NCBI GenBank assembly: GCA_963662175.1
Contig: OY759217.1
Coordinates: 8,868,562 to 8,932,561, forward strand
DNA length: 64,000 nucleotides
Reading direction: 5' to 3'
Source: Aradus depressus
Lineage: Eukaryota > Arthropoda > Insecta > Hemiptera > Aradidae
Position 1 is the first letter of the stretch, and each line of letters starts with the position of its first letter. The position numbers and the translations under genes were made by a program. Below the pieces are notes generated by a model that was given only the letters and a program-made list of their open reading frames with translations, was not told where the DNA came from and did no database searches. Positions 41,862-54,006 of this stretch are shown piece by piece.

Positions 41862-44550
41862 CGCTAGCTTCGGAGCTAAAACTAATTTATTCAAAAAGAT
41901 TTCTCATTAATCGTTGCAATGGTTTTCGAGTTACAAATATTGCGTGAGTGGATGCTGGGATGGACCAGGGGTTGATTAAAAAATAGACCTTAACCTTCCG
42001 GTAGATAAAACTTATCTATTCAAAAAGATACCTCATTAATCATTGCAGTGGTTTTTGAGTTACAAAGATTGCGTGGGTGGATGCTGGGATGGACCAGGGG
42101 TTGATTAAAAAATAGACCTTAACCTTCCGGTAGATTAAACTTATCTATTCAAAAAGATACCTCATTAATCATTGCAGTGGTTTTTGAGTTACAAAGATTG
42201 CGTGGGTGGATGCTGGGATGGACCAGGGGTTGATTAAAAAATAGACCTTAACCTTCCGGTAGATTAAACTTATCTATTCAAAAAGATACCTCATTAATCA
42301 TTGCAGTGGTTTTTGAGTTACAAAGATTGCGTGGGTGGATGCTGGGATGGACCAGGGGTTGATTAAAAAATAGACCTTAACCTTCCGGTAGATTAAACTT
42401 ATCTATTCAAAAAGATACCTCATTAATCATTGCAGTGGTTTTTGAGTTACAAAGATTGCGTGGGTGGATGCTGGGATGGACCAGGGGTTGATTAAAAAAT
42501 AGACCTTAACCTTCCGGTAGATTAAACTTATCTATTCAAAAAGATACCTCATTAATCATTGCAGTGGTTTTTGAGTTACAAAGATTGCGTGGGTGGATGC
42601 TGGGATGGACCAGGGGTTGATTAAAAAATAGACCTTAACCTTCCGGTAGATTAAACTTATCTATTCAAACAGATACCTCATTAATCATTGCAGTGGTTTT
42701 TGAGTTACAAAGATTGCGTGGGTGGATGCTGGGATGGACCAGGGGTTGATTAAAAAATAGACCTTAACCTTCCGGTAGATTAAACTTATCTATTCAAAAA
42801 GATACCTCATTAATCATTGCAGTGGTTTTTGAGTTACAAAGATTGTGTGGGTGGATGCTGGGATGGACCAGGGGTTGATTAAAAAATAGACCTTAACCTT
42901 CCGGTAGATTAAACTTATCTATTCAAAAAGATACCTCATTAATCATTGCAGTGGTTTTTGAGTTACAAAGATTGCGTGGGTGGATGCTGGGATGGACCAG
43001 GGGTTGATTAAAAAATAGACCTTAACCTTCCGGTAGATTAAACTTATCTATTCAAAAAGATACCTCATTAATCATTGCAGTGGTTTTTGAGTTACAAAGA
43101 TTGTGTGGGTGGATGCTGGGATGGACCAGGGGTTGATTAAAAAATAGACCTTAACCTTCCGGTAGATTAAACTTATCTATTCAAAAAGATACCTCATTAA
43201 TCATTGCAGTGGTTTTTGAGTTACAAAGATTGCGTGGGTGGATGCTGGGATGGACCAGGGGTTGATTAAAAAATAGACCTTAACCTTCCGGTAGATTAAA
43301 CTTATCTATTCAAAAAGATACCTCATTAATCATTGCAGTGGTTTTTGAGTTACAAAGATTGCGTGGGTGGATGCTGGGATGGACCAGGGGTTGATTAAAA
43401 AATAGACCTTAACCTTCCGGTAGATTAAACTTATCTATTCAAAAAGATACCTCATTAATCATTGCAGTGGTTTTTGAGTTACAAAGATTGCGTGGGTGGA
43501 TGCTGGGATGGACCAGGGGTTGATTAAAAAATAGACCTTAACCTTCCGGTAGATTAAACTTATCTATTCAAAAAGATACCTCATTAATCATTGCAGTGGT
43601 TTTTGAGTTACAAAGATTGTGTGGGTGGATGCTGGGATGGACCAGGGGTTGATTAAAAAATAGACCTTAACCTTCCGGTAGATTAAACTTATCTATTCAA
43701 AAAGATACCTCATTAATCATTGCAGTGGTTTTTGAGTTACAAAGATTGCGTGGGTGGATGCTGGGATGGACCAGGGGTTGATTAAAAAATAGACCTTAAC
43801 CTTCCGGTAGATTAAACTTATCTATTCAAAAAGATACCTCATTAATCATTGCAGTGGTTTTTGAGTTACAAAGATTGCGTGGGTGGATGCTGGGATGGAC
43901 CAGGGGTTGATTAAAAAATAGACCTTAACCTTCCGGTAGATTAAACTTATCTATTCAAAAAGATACCTCATTAATCATTGCAGTGGTTTTTGAGTTACAA
44001 AGATTGCGTGGGTGGATGCTGGGATGGACCAGGGGTTGATTAAAAAATAGACCTTAACCTTCCGGTAGATTAAACTTATCTATTCAAAAAGATACCTCAT
44101 TAATCATTGCAGTGGTTTTTGAGTTACAAAGATTGCGTGGGTGGATGCTGGGATGGACCAGGGGTTGATTAAAAAATAGACCTTAACCTTCCGGTAGATT
44201 AAACTTATCTATTCAAAAAGATACCTCATTAATCATTGCAGTGGTTTTTGAGTTACAAAGATTGCGTGGGTGGATGCTGGGATGGACCAGGGGTTGATTA
44301 AAAAATAGACCTTAACGTTCCGGTAGATTAAACTTATCTATTCAAAAAGATACCTCATTAATCATTGCAGTGGTTTTTGAGTTACAAAGATTGCGTGGGT
44401 GGATGCTGGGATGGACCAGGGGTTGATTAAAAAATAGACCTTAACCTTCCGGTAGATTAAACTTATCTATTCAAAAAGATACCTCATTAATCATTGCAGT
44501 GGTTTTTGAGTTACAAGGATTGCGTGGGTGGATGCTGGGATGGACCGGAT
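41862..44550. repeat. 129-bp minisatellite, about 20 copies
   Basis: Units measured at gttgattaaaaaatagacct (41971, 42100, 42229) repeat every 129 bp up to about 44545. They are almost identical; the visible variants are a C/T at gattg(c/t)gtggg (for example 42846, 43104, 43620) and scattered single changes. The first and last units are more diverged, as expected if expansion happens inside the array. Confidence 0.92.
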
Positions 44551-44800
44551 ATTGAGGTACTAATACGCCTATAACCTTCCACAGACGATGACGAACAAAT
44601 TAAAAAAAAATTAATCAAATCCATCAAGTCGTTCGTGAGTTATAGCGGTACAACGCACAGACATTTTCAGCATTATATATATAAGAACTGGAATAAGGGA
44701 GAGCACGGAAAACAACTTAAATAACAAAATTTAATAAAAATTTTTTTTTTTTGTACAAACTGATAAAAAGAATAAACTTGTTGTAAAAAACCTGGAGCGG

Positions 44801-45610
44801 TTAAAAATAATTGTAATAGCGAGCGTTACCTCCCCTGCGAATCACAGACTCTAATCTCCATGGCATACTTTTTGTTAGATTCGCAACATCTTGCGAGATT
44901 TCCTCCCATGCTTTCATTATTGCAACTCTTAATTCTGGTAAGGTCATAGGATCCTCGCTGTCCAACTCTTCTTGCAAGTTCATGCCAAAGATGTCTATAG
45001 GGTTGAGATCAGGGCTACGAGCATTAAAATGAAATTTTCGCCAATAAAGGGGACGTATGGTAACACATAGCACTAAATAATGTCTGTCACGTACAAATGT
45101 GCGAGAGATATCCGTCCCCAAACCGTCACCTAGCCACCTCCGAATTGCATCTTTCCTGTTATGTTGCATTGTGCGTAGCGTTCACCAGATCTTCTATACA
45201 CTCGTTGACGACCGTCTGGAGACTGCACCCCTGAGCAAAACGGAACTCGTCAGAAAACAATACATTTCTTCCATCATTCTCAGTCCAATTCTGATCTTCT
45301 TTAGCAAACTCCAGGTGGGCTCTTCAAAGATATGAAATGAGTAGTGGTCCACTTGCTGGCCTTCTGAAAAAAAAAAAAAAAGTTTCGGCACTAATGGTTA
45401 CATTACGAGCAATTACAAAATGGCGGGCTGTATCAGAAGCCGTAGAATTGCGGTTTCTGAGAGCATGCATGGGCAAAAATCGATCATCCCGATCTGTCTT
45501 CCGATACCGATGGATAGCCCTCCGTATGGTTGTTTCGAGCAATCCTAAAACGCGCGCAGCATATCGTTGACTAAGCCCTTCTTCGATTAATGCGAAAGCA
45601 GAACTAAACT
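44801..45610 (-). pseudogene. Broken Tc1-type transposase
   Basis: On the minus strand, in order: an N-terminal helix-turn-helix part (FALIEEGLSQRYAARVLGLL, then ETTIRRAIHRYRKT), LRNRNSTASDTARHFVIARN, the first catalytic block LFSDEFRF (about 45262-45240), then SPDLNPID (about 45018-44990) and the C-terminal MPWRLESVIRRGGNARYY. This is the layout of Tc1 DD34E transposases. At least three frame breaks and a T/A run at 45368 interrupt it, so it is inactive. Terminal repeats could not be fixed. Confidence 0.8.
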
Positions 45611-46246
45611 GAGATTAGTTTGTTTTGAAATAATGAACATAATATTGACGTATGTCAAAAGAGAAAATAAAAGATTAAACATATTAGGCCTCATCGTAAA
45701 CAAAAAGATAAACAATGATATGAAAATAATATATTCTCCCTCCATTAATAACTCTTTATAAAAAACAAATCAAAAATTCTTGCAAAAACAACATTAAAAA
45801 AAAAATTAAGTAAAAAACTAAATGCGCCACTTTTTTTGTTGATTCGTGCCGAATTACTGAATTACTACTCGAAAAAAGTCGGTCTACAAGAGATCAGGAA
45901 CCTTACTTAATAATTGAAGAAATGCGCTAATCCGACAGTGTAGTGCAGTTTAGCGTGAGGTGAGGGGGTTGACGAGATGCACTAGTTGCATTTGGGGGTA
46001 AGGTAAACATGTTGTATCTAGGTGGGGAGCCTGACCTGACCTCTATACGTCAACCACTGTCACTTCTCTCTGTCATCTGATGTAACTCCAGTATCTATAG
46101 CCCACTTTCAAAACAAAACACTTTCTTCTCTCTCACAGTTATACACACAGCTCTTCAATGAATGAATAGCAATAATACTGTAATAATGTGATAATTATTT
46201 TTATTTATTTTCCAGAAAAAATAAAAATAATTATTTATTTATATAA
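45611..46246. other. Flank of the Tc1 element
   Basis: 'aatgcgccacttttttt' near 45822 resembles a transposon end in inverted sense and might be the element's outer end. 46031-46110 shares 'ctgacctgacctctatacgt' with 48605-48690, a small dispersed repeat. No gene. Confidence 0.4.
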
Positions 46247-47717
<1,471 letters not shown>

Positions 47718-48164
47718 AACAATTAAAGATCCTACCATGATTTAACTCAAATTTGAAAATGTTGGACATATATGTATATATATATATATCGGTCAAGTGC
47801 GAGTCGGGCCTCGAGAGATAAGGCATTCCGTACTCTCAAAATTTCTGGGAAACTGTCCTCTATATTTCTAAATGTTTTTCGGAAATGTATCATGAGTACT
47901 TTCGAAAATAAGGCGGTGAACTCGTAGAAACGCGTTTATTTGAAACTTTTCGTTTATGATTTAATTTTAAGTTGTGTTATCGATTACACAAAGCATAATT
48001 AATTACTAAAAATTGTTGACATTGACATTGTTGTTCTCTATAATTCAATTTTTTTTTCAGAATTTCGTCATGAATCCTTTTTGTAAAAGTGGGAGTGGCA
48101 ACTCTAGGAAACACATTTAGTCGACTTATTTTATTTTGTTCTCGAGTTTTGCCTACCTGGGTTG
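47718..48164. other. Intergenic stretch with a repeat-like phrase
   Basis: 'cggtcaagtgcgagtcgggc' at 47790 is a phrase common in insect dispersed repeats, followed by 'attccgtac'. I could not delimit an element. Confidence 0.35.
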
Positions 48165-48352
48165 ACACACCTAGAGTAGGGGTCTTTAACGAGTACCTGA
48201 CATCGTACAGGCTCGGGACCATCGCTTTACGTCCCATTCGAAGGACGGCGTGCTTAAGTTTTTGTTTTTTTTGCCTCCCAGATAAAATAAACTGAGGGCC
48301 TCGGCCGGGTTTTGATTTTGAGTAAGCAAGCACGCATATCACTTAAGCTATC
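48165..48352 (-). mobile_element. 3'-truncated SINE copy
   Basis: The head and the first half of the body are present, from 'cctagagtaggggtctttaa' to 'caagcacgcatatcactta'; part of the B-box is deleted ('gggttttgattttgag'). Confidence 0.75.
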
Positions 48353-48960
48353 TTGATGATTTTTATGATGTACCCTATTACCTTGTTATGGTTTAACGGA
48401 AATAAATATTATTAGTTGTATTATTAACCTTGGTGTCTGCCGCTGACTACGATCCATTGGGAGAAGAAAGATATTTTGTTTCTCCCTGTGTAGAGCACTT
48501 CGTATGCTGGGCGCAAAATTGTTTTTTTTACCATGACATTTGATATTATACTTTAAAAAAAAAAAAAAAAATTGTATGTGGCCCCTGCCAAAGTAGATCG
48601 GAGTCTGACCTGACCTCTATACGTCAGCAACTGTCACTGCTCTACTCACATGTCTGGCACAGCTCATTTGTCAACGTCAACACTTCCTTCTCTTTCACAC
48701 TCACTTCCCACATTTATAAATATTCACTATATTCCTTTCTTTCAGAAAATGTATTTGCAAAACCGTGGTGATAACAATCCCAGTCGGGAAGACGAAAAGA
48801 ATATCTGTCTTTTTGTTTAAACTTTTTTTTCATTTACATACGAGAGAACTTTGTGAAATCGGTTCAGTTTTGGATTGGAGTATGAAGTAATCGTTATTGC
48901 GTTTGTGTTTTTGTCACTAGTAGTTCACAAATTATAATTGTATTCTTCTGGTTTTTGAGG
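48353..48960. other. Intergenic stretch
   Basis: The shared retroelement-like tail lies at 48386-48412. 48605-48690 repeats 46031-46110. An A run at 48554-48570 precedes it. No gene. Confidence 0.4.
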
Positions 48961-49715
48961 GTGCTGAGCATGGTCAAGAAGTATCTAAGATCTACCAGCC
49001 AACTTGCAGCCTATACGATGTTGCCTTGGCTATCTACTCTCCTACCTCTTTATGGGAGCTGAGCATGGTCAAGAAGTATCTAAGATCCACCAGCCAACTT
49101 GCAGCCTATACGATGTTGCCTTGGCTATCTAATCTCTTACCTCTTTATGGAAGCTGAGCATGGTCAAGAAGTATCTAAGATCTACCAGCCAACTTGCAGC
49201 CTATACGATGTTGCCTTAGCTATCTAATCTCTTACCTCTTCATGGAAGCTGAGCATGGTCAAGAAGTATCTAAGATCCACCAGCCAACTTGCAGCCTATA
49301 CGATGTTGCCTTGGCTATCTAATCTCTTACCTCTTCATGGAAGCTAAGCATGGTCAAGAAGTATCTAAGATCTACCAGCCAACTTGCAGCCTATACGATG
49401 TTGCCTTGGCTACCTAATCTCTTACCTCTTCATGAAAGCTGAGCATGGTCAAGAAGTATCTAAGATCCACCAGCCAACTTGCAGCCTATACGATGTTGCC
49501 TTGGCTATATCTACTCTCCTACCTCTTTATGGGTGCTGAGCATGGTCAAGAAGTATCTAAGATATACCAGCTAACTTGCAGCCTATACGATGTTGCCTTG
49601 GCTATATCTACTCTTCTACCTCTTTATGGGAGCTGAGCATGGTCAAGAAGTATCTAAGATCTACCAGCCAACTTGCAGCCTGTGGCGTAGCCTTGGCTAT
49701 CTACTCTTCTACCTC
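48961..49715. repeat. 95-97-bp tandem repeat, eight copies
   Basis: Units start at gagcatggtcaagaagtatc: 48966, 49061, 49156, 49251, 49346 (one change), 49441, 49538 and 49635. The first gaps are 95 bp and the last 97. The last unit diverges at 'gcctgtggcgtagccttgg'. No coding role is visible. Confidence 0.92.
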
Positions 49716-49935
49716 TGCAGCGCAGAACCGTTTTGAAACTTTGATTCTTTAATTCTTCTGGTTTCAGAAACGTCTTATCGAAGATACCGGATGGGTGAGT
49801 AACCTTCACATCCAGGATGTTTAGCGTAGGAACAAAACCGATTGTAAAGAGGTGTTTTCTTACAATATGATGCTGATCAAGAATTGTTCTTATTTTACTA
49901 TCCGGGCTCTTAACAACTATTTTAACTGTCGACAA
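49654..49935 (-). CDS. Unidentified open frame, possibly transposon-derived
   Basis: ATG 49935 on the minus strand. The first 70 residues have balanced protein-like composition (MSTVKIVVKSPDSKIRTILD, then VRKHLFTIGFVPTLNILDVK); the last 20 lie in the tandem repeat and are probably not original. I do not recognise the family. The DNA upstream of it (49936-50040) resembles 3575-3690 in the Ig gene intron, so it may belong to a dispersed element. No promoter or splice evidence. Confidence 0.25.
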   Translation of the reverse strand: MSTVKIVVKSPDSKIRTILDQHHIVRKHLFTIGFVPTLNILDVKVTHPSGIFDKTFLKPEELKNQSFKTVLRCRGRRVDSQGYATGCKLAGRS

Positions 49936-50887
49936 CCTTCTTTTTTCGCCAATAGAAACTTCCTATGCAATGCCCACCCCTCTAGGAATGTTTTTCAATG
50001 CGTCCTCACGACCCCTTTTGAGAGGCCGGGCCGAATGAGGTTCTTTTTCGTTGTTGCGACCTCCTATCCATAGGAGTGTGCGGCCTGAAACCTGAAGGCA
50101 AACAAAAAGAACGGAAGATGAGTCCTGGATCGAAGTTCATAGAGACCATGGGGCGACGGAGAGAGAAGACGAAAGAGCTGCAGGACAGAGGTCAGAGTGA
50201 AGGAGAAAGCAACTCTTCTCTGGTTGGACAGGAAGAGCGGCAGAAGATGGTAACAAAGCAGAACGGAAGAGAGAGAAACATGTTTACAATGTGTAGGAAA
50301 GGGAGAGGGGAGGTGATGTTTACATAGGAGTGTTGACAGAGGTAGCCCAGTAGCCCCCATGTGCCAGTCCAAGGTCCTCGGAGTCCTGATGCAACCCTGC
50401 ACTCTACTACCTGCACTCATCTCACTCAACCATTACCCAAAACCACTACTGTTTTTTTGTTATTTTGTATAACTCAAGAAACAATTTATTATAGTTATAG
50501 CTAAATTCATAAGTGGATTGAAAGTCAAAACATCTCAGTTTGAATTGGGCATGAGCCAAATCGCACTAAATAAAAGCCACTTACTTAAGGGCCTAACTAT
50601 ATTTTATTCAATACTTCAGGTCCTTTGTTCACTGGCGCGAATGAAACTAAACGACCAAGAAACTGGTTGCGTACAACCTATTTGACAGACTTCTACGCAA
50701 CTAAACCACCTCAGTAATCGTTGATCAATTCCCACCGAGGAAATATTATGAATAAAAATGATTAATCAAATATATTTCTACAAAAAACCACCCCTCTGCA
50801 AGTTAATCTATGATAAACTTTCCTAGAATTAATTATTTTAAGTGTTTATATTGTATAATCCGTTTAATTTTAAAAAAAATATATATA
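49936..50887. other. Unassigned stretch
   Basis: Several overlapping frames on both strands (50064-50429) are low-complexity Arg/Glu- or Leu/Ser-rich mirrors of each other without any domain. No element recognised. Confidence 0.35.
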
Positions 50888-51228
50888 GGTTAGGTTTTAT
50901 GACTCATGCTCGGGCTTTAACTACGAGGTCATATCGCCTACTACCAGAGCGCTCTTTCGTCACTCTGGTGGACATGAGCCCGAATCAACATTGGGAGTCC
51001 TAAATTTTGCCATCCCTAAATTTTTATTCTGGGTAGGGGTCTTTAACGTGAACCTGACATCAGGTACAGGCTCGGGACCATCGCTTTACGTCCCATCCGA
51101 AGGACAGCGTGCTTAAGTTTATTTTACCTCCCAGATAAAATAAACTAAGGGCCTCGGTCGGGTTTCGAACCCACGATCTTAAGCTCAGAAGACAAGCACG
51201 CATACCACTGAGCTACCGGTGCCCTCAA
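50888..51228 (-). mobile_element. Full-length SINE
   Basis: Complete head (tgagctaccggtgccctc), B-box 'gtttcgaacccacga' and tail 'ggttaggttttatgactcat'. It is flanked by similar AT-rich sequence on both sides (ttaaaaaaaatatatata and ttaaaaaaatatatatat), a target duplication. With 10863-11216 it is the best preserved copy. Confidence 0.88.
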
Positions 51229-52339
51229 ATTAAAAAAATATATATATATTGTTGAGGATAAGAATTTTATATATAATATATTTTTTATATTTTTTTTGGT
51301 TAGAAACAAATTTTTTTTTTTTTCTTTTCTCGAGACTGAGAAGTACGAAAATGTGCCTCCTCTATACTGGGTCTGTCAACTGCCAGGAAATTCACCTTCA
51401 TAAGATCTGCGTAAACCTAGTACCTTCTTATGCGCATAACTCGTCCGTCTTCTAAACAAAATGAACACCATTATCATATTTTTTTTCCTCAAATGAAGAC
51501 ATATTTGTAACTGATTCTAGACATCTTAGTGGAGTAAGGTGAGCATTCATTTATTTAAAAAACGAGCTGGTTTTTGTCTGTTTAATATACTTCAACGTGC
51601 AATATATTGTAAAGTAATATTGATTTTGACATATTTAAAAGATACAGAACATTTATATATAAATGTAAAAGAATAAAAAGTATCAATAGAAAAAAATAAA
51701 TAATAAAAAACAAATCTACAATTTTTTAACCTCTGTCGGCTGCAAAATATTATAGTTTTCCCAAAGACGGAGCCGCTAAGTTGAAGGATTGGGATCTGTT
51801 CGACCTTCCTTCCACACTGTCTGACATTGAGACGGAGAAGTGCGTGACACATTTTTACATCTCTTATAACTAATGATAACTATAAGTGTGATTTTAGATA
51901 ATTGTTTCGTGTGTTTGTAGTGCCTATTATTGACTGCTCCTGACACACTTACTGATACACGAGGTTAACCATGTATCTTCCTCGTATAGCAACTAATGAA
52001 TTTACAGTGACTCAAATATGTAAAACATGACATTGAACTGTAATAGTGTGAACATCCATGAAGTTTTTAGTTTATGGATAGATGTTTTTGATATTATGTC
52101 AATTTCTAATTGATTTTATGTTTAATTACATGACGATTTTGACGGTGGTTATACTATGGTGAGTATTTAATTTGAGTATTAAGATCATATCTGCCAAAAC
52201 TCCAAGGATCTATAATTTATATTCACCAACTGCTCCAATGATTTTCTAAACATCAGATGCAGCTCATAAGCTCCATATTAAGTTTATTGATATTTTCATT
52301 TGTTCTGTTGTTTGACCTCCAGTTGTTATTGTCCTGCAC
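51229..52339. other. Intergenic stretch
   Basis: No supported gene. The short frame at about 51756-51873 (FPKDGAAKLKDWDLFDLPST..) has an acceptor-like tattatag before it, but is too short to call. Confidence 0.4.
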
Positions 52340-53060
52340 CAGGAATCGGCAACCCGCGGCTCGCCTATAGAGGCGAGGGAACAGATTTGTTTTTTTGGTT
52401 TTCAGCAAAACATTGAATTTAATCTGCAGGGAGTTAGGGAGTGAATGAGCCAGATCGCTGGATATAAACTAGGTGCAATATGCCTTTAGGAGCCCTTGAA
52501 GAAGTGATGTTGTCCAGGAATAGTTAGTGGAAAAATGGCAACAACATTGACCACGAAGTTCAGATGACCGAATGAAGTACGTATACTTCCCGGATGTCTG
52601 GGTATGCCTTGACTTCACATGAATACAATCTAATCTCTGGATGTCCCAGATCTTATCAGGTCGCGCGGATTTCTTCCTTGTCGAGAGGAAGAGTTGAACT
52701 GTTCATGTGGTAGCTTGGAGACTGTATGACCAGGCCAATTAGGGGTTGATTTGCGAGATCAGATCTTAGTGTTTAGCCGATGTATCGGTTCCTGGTGGGA
52801 GTAGAAGAAAACAGTGTGACAGGTTGAGGGCGATCGATGGTCACACACCGATATGATAGTTGCAGCCTCACTGAGCTTAATCGCCCCGATCGGGTGATGT
52901 TGCACATGCGCAAGGTGTACCAAAAAAATATTTTTGATAATCATTTTGTGCCTAGGTAATTTACAATTTATTTTGTTAAGTGACTCGCGCTTGGAAACCT
53001 AGCACTTGAGCACTAACGGCATAATGCGGCTGGCAGGTGCAAAAACATTATCGATCCCTG
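52340..53060. mobile_element. hAT-like MITE
   Basis: The left end, caggaatcggcaacccgcgg, and the right end, cattatcgatccctg (inverted cagggatcgataatg), resemble the CAG..GGT..CAACC ends of hAT elements. The interior of 720 bp carries no transposase. The flanking 8-mers are only partly alike, so the target duplication is unclear. Confidence 0.5.
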
Positions 53061-53939
53061 CCCTTTACGAACAGACCATTGTTTTCTCTCTCCCTCTAAA
53101 CCATACTTCTTACTCCCCCTTTTACATGTACAGCACAGCAAGTTGTGTATTCAGTCAGAAATTTAATGTTGAGTTTGAACTTTAAATTTGAACCCCTGAA
53201 TCCAAACTTGAAAAAAATGTTCATGTTCGTCAGTGAACACAATAACCTGATGGATTGAGTATATCGATATTAAATTTCCGTTTTGTATCGAGAACTATAA
53301 GGACAACACCGCCAAACGGCCAAGGGAAGGGGGGATCAGGGGAGGCTTAACTCAAAAACCCTAATTACTGATCATGTACAGACAAAATGTTATATATTGG
53401 TTCAGGATCTACTGAGGATCCGACTTATTGATTATCGGCCGAATTCAATGACGGTATCACAGTGAGGGACCTATAACTATTTATATGAAGATTGAGAAGG
53501 CTCTGGCTAAGATACTTATTCATTTTCAGCCAAATCGGTGATTGGTATCCTTTCACACTTCTGAATTCATACATAACATTTTGTTTTATGTATAATTTGA
53601 TATAAAATTATGTATCATTATTACATCAGGTGTTGGGGTTTTGGAGGTAAGCCCCATCCTTCTTTTTGTCTGAGTATCCCACGAAAACAGTGGAGTAGTT
53701 GATGGATTTGTTCTTATTATCGAAGAACGTCGACCTGAAAGTGTACCACTGAGCAGACGGAAGTAGTTAGACATTGTTCAGTCAAGTTTCAGCTGTATAC
53801 CAAGGGATGAGAACCTGCAACAAGCCGGAGGAGTAGGAGCCGACAGAGAGGACCGACTTGGTTGGCCTAAGAGGGGGCTAAGTCCTTGGACAGATGACAA
53901 CATATAGAGGCGAGGACTTGGAGAGACGGCTGTACAACC
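53061..53939. other. Upstream region and 5' UTR of the protease gene
   Basis: It includes an inverted fragment of repeat X (53295-53430, 'aaggacaacaccgccaaacg'). The last 160 bases before ATG 53940 are GC-richer and fit a 5' UTR. Confidence 0.5.
53778..53782 (+). promoter_or_regulatory. Possible initiator of the protease gene
   Basis: TCAGT matches the arthropod initiator core and lies 158 bases before the ATG. There is no clear TATA box at the right distance. Weak on its own. Confidence 0.2.
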
Positions 53940-54006
53940 ATGCTGGTCACCGGGGCAGTCCTCATTGCAGTGTGCACTTCCTTCTCCGCCGGAGCTGTCA
54001 CTAACT
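53940..54006 (+). CDS. Protease exon 1: signal peptide
   Basis: Starts at ATG 53940 and encodes [20 protein letters not shown] plus Thr-Asn and one base of the next codon. The hydrophobic core followed by small residues suits signal peptidase cleavage near residue 18-20. Donor gtaagt at 54007. Confidence 0.88.

Larger units (their letters stand above)
41406..44686 (-). mobile_element. Non-autonomous Helitron with a 129-bp minisatellite
   Basis: On the minus strand it starts TC (44686-44685) followed by ttatatatataatgctgaaa, and ends with the hairpin (41434-41418), then tattactgctag, with CTAG at 41409-41406 before T. These are the standard Helitron ends. The first 140 bases and the 3' 100 bases flank an array of 129-bp units. 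A hairpin element is inserted near the 3' end (41513-41804). No Rep/helicase frame is present. Its 3' end matches the Helitron at 23977-27413 but the interior differs. Confidence 0.75.

Noticed and set aside
41862..44550. CRISPR-like array of regular repeats
   Set aside because: The whole 129-bp unit is repeated with no variable spacers, and the sequence is eukaryotic.
50064..50429. Overlapping frames on both strands
   Set aside because: Low-complexity mirror frames without domains; no reason to prefer any.
51756..51873. Short exon-like frame FPKDGAAKLKDWDLFDLPST..
   Set aside because: It has a possible acceptor, but only about 38 codons, no partner exon and no clear family. A THAP-like resemblance is too weak.
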